Below, one piece after another: positions 1-4,525 of a DNA stretch of 5,629 bases (positions within the stretch are counted from its first letter, which is position 1; every line of letters begins with the position of its first letter). The DNA is from Burkholderiales bacterium. Lineage in GTDB: Bacteria > Pseudomonadota > Gammaproteobacteria > Burkholderiales > Burkholderiaceae_C. Where the stretch lies: the NCBI GenBank assembly GCA_947450745.1, contig CANFYD010000287.1, positions 1 to 5,629 on the forward strand, written 5' to 3'. The position numbers and the translations under genes are program-made. A model generated the notes under the pieces. It ran no database searches and was not told where the DNA came from. It saw only the letters and a program-made list of their open reading frames with translations.

Positions 1-25
1 CATCCGCATGAATGGAATTGGCATA
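1..25 (-). other. Probable partial fifth spacer, cut by the window edge
   Basis: These 25 bases lie beyond the most leader-distal visible repeat (26-53) and resemble no other spacer. All complete spacers are 32 bp, so this is most simply a spacer missing its last 7 bases, with another repeat just outside. It could instead be flanking DNA if 26-53 is the terminal repeat. That repeat is not degenerate in the usual sense (it equals its neighbour at 86-113), which favours continuation. Confidence 0.6.
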
Positions 26-293
26 TTTCTGAGCTGCCTATTCGGCAGTGAACACGAAGGCCATGTCGGTGCGTTTGGACTTGAGTTTCTGAGCTGCCTA
101 TTCGGCAGTGAACAGATCGCAGGAGTGCCATTAATCTTTGCGGGTTTTCTAAGCTGCCTATTCGGCAGTGAACGCAGATATTGTTCAGTCCGCAACGCCC
201 TCAATTTTCTAAGCTGCCTATTCGGCAGTGAACCTGCGAGCACCACTTTTACGGGCCACGCGAGCTTTCTAAGCTGCCTATTCGGCAGTGAAC
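26..293 (-). CRISPR. Type I-F CRISPR array, five repeats and four complete spacers
   Basis: Five 28-bp direct repeats lie at 26-53, 86-113, 146-173, 206-233 and 266-293, separated by four unrelated 32-bp spacers at 54-85, 114-145, 174-205 and 234-265, giving an exact 60-bp period. On the minus strand each repeat starts GTTCACTGCC and ends in AGAAA, the classic I-F repeat. It folds as CTGCC-GAATA-GGCAG, a 5-bp stem with a 5-nt loop, the substrate of Csy4. Cleavage after the stem would leave the last eight bases as the crRNA 5' handle. Transcription is therefore leftwards, from the leader at 294-422, and the newest spacer should be 234-265. The three leader-side repeats have a handle starting CTTAG and the two distal ones CTCAG; otherwise all five are identical. 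Spacer targets cannot be named from sequence alone. The array probably continues past the left edge. Confidence 0.98.
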
Positions 294-309
294 AAGACCA
301 GAAAACAGC

Positions 310-322
310 CAACTCATTGTCA
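310..322 (-). promoter_or_regulatory. Possible leader-proximal IHF-like site
   Basis: The minus strand reads TGACAATGAGTTG, which keeps the CAANNNNTTR core of the IHF consensus but differs at two positions of the WAT part. It starts 16 bp from the first repeat. I-F leaders studied experimentally have a proximal and a distal IHF site, so a degenerate proximal site is plausible here, but this match alone is weak. Confidence 0.35.
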
Positions 323-374
323 CAGCGCTCTTTTACCGAGCTTGACGGCAAAACACCAAAATTTAGACAGCTCG

Positions 375-403
375 CGCAAGTGCTTGATTTGCAAGCGCTT
401 GCG
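375..403. repeat. Inverted repeat in the leader, 12-bp arms
   Basis: Arms at 375-386 and 392-403 (CGCAAGTGCTTG and CAAGCGCTTGCG) pair at 11 of 12 positions around a 5-base loop. The single exception is T381 opposite G397, a G-U wobble in plus-strand RNA and an A-C mismatch in minus-strand RNA. The right arm lies within a perfect 12-bp palindrome, GCAAGCGCTTGC, at 391-402. It stands about 20 bases beyond the csy4 stop on the minus strand. No T-run follows it in either direction, so it does not look like an intrinsic terminator. Confidence 0.6.
377..389 (-). promoter_or_regulatory. Leader-distal IHF-binding site
   Basis: The minus strand reads AATCAAGCACTTG, a perfect match to the IHF consensus WATCAANNNNTTR. 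It begins 83 bp from the edge of the first repeat. IHF bending of the leader is known to be needed for I-F spacer integration by Cas1 with Cas2-3, so the site sits in the expected functional context. Binding itself is inferred. It overlaps one arm and the loop of the inverted repeat at 375-403. Confidence 0.65.
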
Positions 404-422
404 TGGCTCGCTAAAAAAAGGG

Positions 423-995
423 TCAAAACCAGGGAATGGTCCTGGTGCTGCTCAGCCCGTAGGCGTTGAAACTTCCTTCGCTAGAAGAGGGCTGCGCCGG
501 ACCCAGGTCAAGAAAGAGCCGGAATGTCTGCCCGGTACTGGCGCTGCGCACTTGAACAAAGGGCAAGCGCAAACGTTCGGCAGCACTGTCGGGCACTTGC
601 GCGAGGGCCTCGGCCTCGCTCAGGCCGTGCCGCTTGATTTGCCGGCGGCGCAAGCGGGCGGGACTACTTTTGGCCTGCACGCGTCGCAAGTGACGATGCT
701 CAACGCCAGCAGGCACCGGCAACACGGCGCTGAGGCGGATATGGTCCCGCATCGCGCCCAGCCAAGACGTACTCAGCAAGAGCGCCAGAGCGTCGGCTGG
801 TCCGACCAAACGCAACTGGTCGCCAAGCTGCACTGGAGACTTTGCATAGCCAGGAAAGCTGACGCCGATGGCATCCGTGTCCATCGCAGCCAGTGCAAGG
901 TGCAACTTGGTGAACAAGGCTTCTGTTAAATGATGCGGTGCCAATTCTGGATCGGGCAGCAGGTGAATGTCCAAGTAATGGCTGATGAGGCTCAT
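423..995 (-). CDS. csy4 (cas6f): Csy4 / Cas6f CRISPR repeat endoribonuclease
   Basis: This 190-residue protein cuts the CRISPR transcript just 3' of each repeat hairpin and stays bound to the crRNA 3' stem-loop in the Csy complex. It aligns with Pseudomonas aeruginosa Csy4 (187 residues) at a constant offset of +3, by my recollection of that protein. His32 (KLHLAL) matches catalytic His29, and Ser151 (VRSAST) matches Ser148. Tyr179 (AYGLS) matches Tyr176, and Phe158 matches Phe155. Arg105 and Gln107 (RRVQAKS) match the base-reading Arg102/Gln104. The arginine-rich helix RLRRRQIKRH spans 114-123, and the end PWF is typical. I chose the ATG at 993-995 because it places HYLDI near the N-terminus as in the family. 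An in-frame ATG at 1025 would add ten residues overlapping csy3. The Shine-Dalgarno AAGGAG (1006-1011) is the last two sense codons of csy3, 10 bases before this start, suggesting coupled translation. Confidence 0.96.
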   Translation of the reverse strand: MSLISHYLDIHLLPDPELAPHHLTEALFTKLHLALAAMDTDAIGVSFPGYAKSPVQLGDQLRLVGPADALALLLSTSWLGAMRDHIRLSAVLPVPAGVEHRHLRRVQAKSSPARLRRRQIKRHGLSEAEALAQVPDSAAERLRLPFVQVRSASTGQTFRLFLDLGPAQPSSSEGSFNAYGLSSTRTIPWF

Positions 996-1002
996 GACGT
1001 CA

Positions 1003-2043
1003 TCACTCCTTGCCGGCATCGCCAAACACCCCGCCGCGGATCAGCGTGGCCATCACAAAGTGCTGCTGGTCTGACGCGGGCACCTTGTCTTTCAGCATCC
1101 AACCGTCCAGCAGGTTGTAAAAGTCGAGTTTGTCGGTCGGACGGCGGCAGGCGCGGCCCAAGGTGGTGACAGAACCGTAGGGCTCGACGGCGATCGGGCC
1201 AAGTTCAGCCACATCCGGATGCCAGGTGTCGATGGTGCGCAGCGCATTGCCGAGCTTTTGCGAGTGCATGCCCGCCACGCCATTGACCACGTACAGGGTC
1301 TTGCTCTTGCCGCTGCTGGCCTTGTCCAGGATCAGTTCCTGCGAGGGGTACACCTCCTGCCCAGCACCAATCCGAGCAAAGGCGGTCACTTGCAGCAGCA
1401 CATGGCTTTGCCCGGTCAGGCCTTGAGCAATCAGCTCACCCAGCTCTTGCAGAGGCTGCACGGCGGCGGCGTTGGCGGTGAATTCGCGCGCATTCAAGGC
1501 CAGCGCGTCGAACGTCCAGGTCTTGACAGGCACGCCTTGCACCAGATGTTGAACCTGAACCTCGACTTGCTCGGCACCGATGCGGTTGCGCCACAGGAAG
1601 CGGCCATTGGCCAAGTTGTGGCCATAGCGCCTGGCCAACTCGCCGTAACCGGTGCCCTCGACATAGCCTTGCACGGTGGCCAGCAGCTTGGCACGGTAGT
1701 CCGCGTTGTTGCAGGCCGACGGCGTACCGGCACCGCCCAGCACCCGCAAACTGAAGCTCACCTTCAGGGTGTCGGCATCGGCGGGCAAGGTGGCCACGTC
1801 CACCGTTTGCAAGTTGGGGTTCTCGATGGCGGCATCGAGCTTGGCCGCGTCCTGATTAGCCGGCTTGAGACGGTTTGAAATGGTGCCGCGCACCGACTTT
1901 TCGCGCACCGTGATCGGTGCCCATTGCGCTGCATTGCCGCGCTGGTCCCAGTTGCCGGCAAAGAACAGGGCGTCAGACGGGTCCAGCTTGCGCTCGAAAG
2001 CGAGGACTGAAGCGGTCTTGAGGGTGTGGGTCGTTGTAGCCAT
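1003..2043 (-). CDS. csy3 (cas7f): Csy3 / Cas7f, crRNA backbone subunit
   Basis: This 346-residue protein is the Cas7-type RAMP protein present in six copies along the crRNA spacer in the I-F Csy complex. Family-typical segments are visible: SVLAFERKLDPSDALFFAGNWD-like sequence at 12-33, REKSVRGTISNRLK at 47-60, NGRFLWRNR at 146-154, GQEVYPSQELILD at 228-240 and LDFYNLLDGW at 306-315. The length agrees with about 340 residues for known Csy3. The open frame runs on upstream to 2364, but that extension overlaps csy2 and is not Csy3-like. The ATG at 2041-2043 gives the family N-terminus (MATTTHTLKTASVLAF) and has GGAG (2053-2056) 9 bases upstream. It is separated from csy2 by 76 bp, the widest gap in the visible operon. 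Its TGA is 7 bp before csy4. Confidence 0.97.
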   Translation of the reverse strand: MATTTHTLKTASVLAFERKLDPSDALFFAGNWDQRGNAAQWAPITVREKSVRGTISNRLKPANQDAAKLDAAIENPNLQTVDVATLPADADTLKVSFSLRVLGGAGTPSACNNADYRAKLLATVQGYVEGTGYGELARRYGHNLANGRFLWRNRIGAEQVEVQVQHLVQGVPVKTWTFDALALNAREFTANAAAVQPLQELGELIAQGLTGQSHVLLQVTAFARIGAGQEVYPSQELILDKASSGKSKTLYVVNGVAGMHSQKLGNALRTIDTWHPDVAELGPIAVEPYGSVTTLGRACRRPTDKLDFYNLLDGWMLKDKVPASDQQHFVMATLIRGGVFGDAGKE

Positions 2044-2119
2044 GATGGAAAACTCCGTGGGTGTACAGGAATGAATGAGTGAATGAGTGAACAAATGAGG
2101 AACGAGTAAATCGGCAGAT
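2044..2119 (-). promoter_or_regulatory. csy2-csy3 intergenic region with octamer repeat, 5' region of csy3
   Basis: This gap of 76 bp lies between the csy2 stop and the csy3 start. Its centre on the minus strand is almost free of G and consists of T/C/A-rich near-repeats. On the plus strand the octamer GAATGAGT occurs twice in tandem (2073-2080, 2081-2088), followed by related ATGAG and ACGAG units to about 2106. The csy3 Shine-Dalgarno GGAG is at 2053-2056. Low G content predicts an unstructured messenger leader, which may favour translation of the six-copy subunit; this is inference. I see no clear promoter or terminator. Confidence 0.4.
2073..2088. repeat. Tandem octamer, two copies
   Basis: GAATGAGT is repeated exactly twice head to tail in the csy2-csy3 gap, with looser ATGAG-containing copies on either side. 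It is short enough to arise by slippage and is a possible length-variable site. Confidence 0.6.
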
Positions 2120-3163
2120 TCAGGAGCTGCCGGCCGGCTCGGCAAGCCCCGGTGGGGCGTAGTCATTTCGACAGCGGTAGACGCGCTTGTCGTCCCCATC
2201 GCCCTCCACTTGCGCGTACCAGAGCAGGTCGTCCAGCCCTTGCAGGCGATGCGGGCTGAGCCACTGCCCGATAGACCAGATGGATTCGACAAAGCGGAAC
2301 TGCGTATGCATATCCCGTGCGCCAGCCACCATGCCGGGCGCATGCAGCTCGGACAAGCCGGCATAGCCCACCGGGATCGGTACAGTCCAGCCCGCCCGGG
2401 CGTCAGTCACCCAAGTGGTGGTCAACTCGCCTTGCTCATCGGGTGTCTGCACCGCCCGGTGATTCCAGCGAGACAAGTCCAACCAGGCATCCAGCGCAGT
2501 GGCTTCTGGATTGCTGGCTTTTAGCGCTGCCAGCCGCGCTCGCAAGAGGTCGTCACGCGACACCAGGGCAAAGCCGGGCAAGCAGCGGCGCGCCAAGCGG
2601 CGGAACTGCAAACGCCGTTCGTCCTCCTGATCCTCCCGGGTTGCAAGCAACTCCAGCGTCGACCTTGTCGGGCGGCGCTGCGCTGTGGGCAAAGGTGGCA
2701 TCACGCTGCCGCCCGCCAAGCGCATGCCAGCGACCATGTGGGCGACCTGTTCAGCCAAGGCCTGCCGTTGCGTTTCGCCCAGCAGGTCAGCGCTGAGGAG
2801 TACGCCGAACACCAGAGTCACTTCCAGATGCACCCGACCTTCTTCGACGATAGCGGCGGTACTGCCGTCATCCTGCACCGGGTTACGGGTCAGATGAAAG
2901 GCACGCGTATAGCCCTGCGTGGTGACTTGCGCCTCAAAGCCATGGCAGACCACACCGACCGCTCGAAAGGCAATACCGGCGTCCGGCCCCAAGCGGCGCT
3001 CCAGGGCCGTCATCAGCCCCAGAAAGGCTGACATGGCGGGAAAGCCCCAGGTCAATGGGCTGGAGATGGCATTAGCGTTCTGCACGCGGATGCGGGGCAG
3101 CACCAACAGCGCAGCTTCGCTGGGCGCGGCTTTGGGTTCAATGACGGATTCAGTCGTGCTCAC
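2120..3163 (-). CDS. csy2 (cas5f): Csy2 / Cas5f, crRNA 5'-handle binding subunit
   Basis: This 347-residue Cas5-type RAMP protein pairs with Csy1 at the 5' handle end of the crRNA and forms the tail of the Csy complex. Diagnostic segments are LVLPRIRVQNANAISSPLTW at 20-39 with the following GFPAMSAFLG, GYAGLSELHAPGMV at 266-279 and FRFVESIWSIGQWLSPHR at 289-306. The middle (about 160-215) is rich in Arg/Glu and has no motif I recognise. The start is GTG at 3161-3163. No in-frame ATG precedes Met44, which lies inside the conserved N-terminal block, so GTG is needed. GGGAG at 3169-3173 lies 5 bases upstream. The start overlaps the csy1 stop as GTGA, implying translational coupling. About 18 residues precede the conserved block, and the protein is somewhat longer than the roughly 330 residues I recall for P. 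aeruginosa Csy2. Confidence 0.96.
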   Translation of the reverse strand: MSTTESVIEPKAAPSEAALLVLPRIRVQNANAISSPLTWGFPAMSAFLGLMTALERRLGPDAGIAFRAVGVVCHGFEAQVTTQGYTRAFHLTRNPVQDDGSTAAIVEEGRVHLEVTLVFGVLLSADLLGETQRQALAEQVAHMVAGMRLAGGSVMPPLPTAQRRPTRSTLELLATREDQEDERRLQFRRLARRCLPGFALVSRDDLLRARLAALKASNPEATALDAWLDLSRWNHRAVQTPDEQGELTTTWVTDARAGWTVPIPVGYAGLSELHAPGMVAGARDMHTQFRFVESIWSIGQWLSPHRLQGLDDLLWYAQVEGDGDDKRVYRCRNDYAPPGLAEPAGSS

Positions 3164-4482
3164 GCTGACTCCCGTTCATCGGCGCTGAACTGCTCGCGCG
3201 CCAACTTGCGCCAGTGCAAGAACTCGGCGTCGCCGACCGGCAGCGGGTCGCGCAACTGAGTGTTCAGCCAGCGAGCAAAGTCCTCGGCCACCTGGTCTGC
3301 CGCGTCATCAGCAACAGCAGCAGCCGTGATGGGCTCGGCGTCGTTCGGGTCCAGCCACAAGCGTTGTGCCGCCGGCAAGGTGCAATCGCTTGAGTCGGTC
3401 CAACCCGGTGCCAGCGTTTGCAACTCGGCGCTGAACTGCAGCAACTCGTCGATCAAGCCGTTGACCCAAGCGTCCACCTTGCGTCGGGTCTCGACGTTGG
3501 CCACCGGTTTGGCTTCTAAAAATCGACGCATGGCGCGAGCCTGCTGCTGCACGTCGCGGCGGCGGCCAAACACCTTGAACAGCGAACTTACGCCCAGCAG
3601 CGGCCGCACATCGGCCGACTTCCAGACCGGTGGCACGGAGGCCAGCAAGCAGTTGTTGCCACGCCGCTCACTGTTCAATTGGCTGATGTTTTGCGGCTTG
3701 GTGCCGCCAAGCTGCTGGATCGCCAAGTCGCTGTACTCGTGCACCGGGCGGGGATGGTGACTGCCGTCTTTGCGGGCGGCACGTGCGGCTTTGGCTTCGT
3801 CGCTGAACCGGTCGTCCTGAAGCTGCTGGTAGACCCGGTGGACAAGCGAGGTGGGATAGAGCGGTGCCAGCAGGTGAAAGGCACTGTCATCGTGCGCGTC
3901 GGTGCCCACCAGCCAGTAGAGTTGTTTGGCTCTGGCTTCTGATGCAGTTCGCGTGCAACGCGCATCATCGATGCCAGCCAAGGCTTGCGCATTTGTACTG
4001 GCCTCCTTGGCTGATGCACCCAGTGCGGCGATGGCGTCTTGGTCACCGGCCTTGATCAGATCGAGAACAGTTGCCCCTTCAAACTTGGTTTGGAGAAGTA
4101 CTGACACTTCGTAGACTCGCGTCACATAAGAACCGTTTCCCGTTGCGTCGGGGTGAAGATCGTCCGCGAGGATGTGTGACCCAACTGCACCGTGCTTTTG
4201 CAGCGTGCTCGGTACGACGTTCAAATTCGTCGCCTCTTTAACCTTGATACTCGGATGAATGCCTTTGAGGATGTGCGTCGCCAGCTGAATCTGCCCCACA
4301 CAGGATGCAATGTTGTCGAGAAGCGATTCAAGTTGAAAGTCGTCTTTAAGCTTCTTTCGCTTCAGCTCAGAGGCAGCATCGGCACCTTGAGTTTTTAGGA
4401 GTTTTTGCCTCAGCCGAGTGGCCAAATGACTTTTCAACGCCGCACAGATTGCGGCAGATCTTGGTGATTTTTCTAGTGACAT
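3160..4482 (-). CDS. csy1 (cas8f): Csy1 / Cas8f, large subunit and PAM reader
   Basis: This 440-residue protein is the large subunit of the I-F Csy complex. It binds the crRNA 5' handle with Csy2, reads the PAM and wedges open the target duplex. The block GGTKPQNISQLNSERRGNN (259-277) is the family signature. Its Lys262 and Asn265 have the same KxxN spacing as the P. aeruginosa wedge lysine and PAM asparagine (Lys247/Asn250 as I recall). GNGSY at 115-119, with Asn116, sits where the other PAM asparagine (Asn111) is expected. QLYWLVG (187-193) and LLAPLYPTSLVHRVYQQLQD (204-223) are also typical, and the length fits the 434 of P. aeruginosa. These residues predict a GG/CC PAM. The ATG at 4480-4482 has AGGGAG (4488-4493) 5 bases upstream. 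The stop overlaps the csy2 start, and cas2-3 ends 43 bp upstream. Confidence 0.97.
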   Translation of the reverse strand: MSLEKSPRSAAICAALKSHLATRLRQKLLKTQGADAASELKRKKLKDDFQLESLLDNIASCVGQIQLATHILKGIHPSIKVKEATNLNVVPSTLQKHGAVGSHILADDLHPDATGNGSYVTRVYEVSVLLQTKFEGATVLDLIKAGDQDAIAALGASAKEASTNAQALAGIDDARCTRTASEARAKQLYWLVGTDAHDDSAFHLLAPLYPTSLVHRVYQQLQDDRFSDEAKAARAARKDGSHHPRPVHEYSDLAIQQLGGTKPQNISQLNSERRGNNCLLASVPPVWKSADVRPLLGVSSLFKVFGRRRDVQQQARAMRRFLEAKPVANVETRRKVDAWVNGLIDELLQFSAELQTLAPGWTDSSDCTLPAAQRLWLDPNDAEPITAAAVADDAADQVAEDFARWLNTQLRDPLPVGDAEFLHWRKLAREQFSADERESA

Positions 4483-4525
4483 ATTGACTCCCTGAACGTT
4501 GGTTTTGATTCAGTTCTGGCGCTGC
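4483..4525 (-). other. cas2-3 to csy1 intergenic gap
   Basis: These 43 bp separate the cas2-3 stop from the csy1 start. They contain the csy1 Shine-Dalgarno AGGGAG (4488-4493) and no hairpin with a T-run, so there is no sign of a terminator and co-transcription is likely. No convincing promoter hexamers are seen. Confidence 0.6.

Larger units (their letters stand above)
294..422 (-). promoter_or_regulatory. CRISPR leader between csy4 and the array
   Basis: This 129-bp non-coding stretch separates the csy4 stop codon from the first repeat and is more A/T-rich than the flanking genes. On the minus strand it opens with CCC and seven T (413-419 on the plus strand), then an imperfect inverted repeat (375-403), an AT-rich centre (about 345-368), and finally the sequence next to the repeat. 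It contains one perfect and one degenerate match to the IHF consensus WATCAANNNNTTR. In type I-F systems the leader directs insertion of new spacers at the first repeat and normally drives array transcription. A 6-bp inverted pair, CGAGCT at 337-342 and AGCTCG at 369-374, is also present, significance unknown. I could not place a convincing -35/-10 pair, so the array promoter is inferred only. Confidence 0.85.

Noticed and set aside
294..370. Array promoter in the leader (weak hexamers such as TTGGTG and TAAAAG, or GACAAT, on the minus strand)
   Set aside because: Each pair matches the sigma-70 consensus at only three or four of six bases in at least one hexamer. A promoter is expected here but cannot be placed from sequence.
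411..425. Run of seven A (T on the minus strand) after csy4 as an intrinsic terminator
   Set aside because: The T-run comes before the hairpin on the transcribed strand, the wrong order for a terminator, and no GC-rich hairpin precedes it in the csy4 end.
8..469. Plus-strand 153-codon open frame with a repeated FLSCLFGSE peptide
   Set aside because: It is translation of the CRISPR array. The 60-bp period is divisible by three, so every repeat is read in the same frame. It runs into the leader and the end of csy4 and has no protein features.
288..929. Plus-strand 213-codon open frame
   Set aside because: It lies antisense to csy4, which has clear family motifs and catalytic residues; the plus-strand peptide shows none.
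994..1003. Palindrome ATGACGTCAT at the csy3-csy4 junction as an operator
   Set aside because: It is made of the csy4 start codon region and the last base of the csy3 stop; a single 10-bp palindrome inside an operon is not enough to support a regulator site.
1219..1878. Plus-strand 219-codon open frame
   Set aside because: It is antisense to csy3, where a high-GC codon bias opens the opposite frame. Its His/Gly/Gln-rich composition is typical of such shadows.
2123..2131. GAGCTGCC next to the csy2 stop, resembling part of the CRISPR repeat
   Set aside because: Only eight bases match and neither the hairpin nor the rest of the repeat is present; it lies in csy2 coding sequence and is best explained by chance.
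2044..2364. N-terminal extension of Csy3 by 107 codons in the same frame
   Set aside because: It would overlap csy2 by about 245 bp, its peptide is not Csy3-like, and the ATG at 2043 has a Shine-Dalgarno and the family N-terminus.
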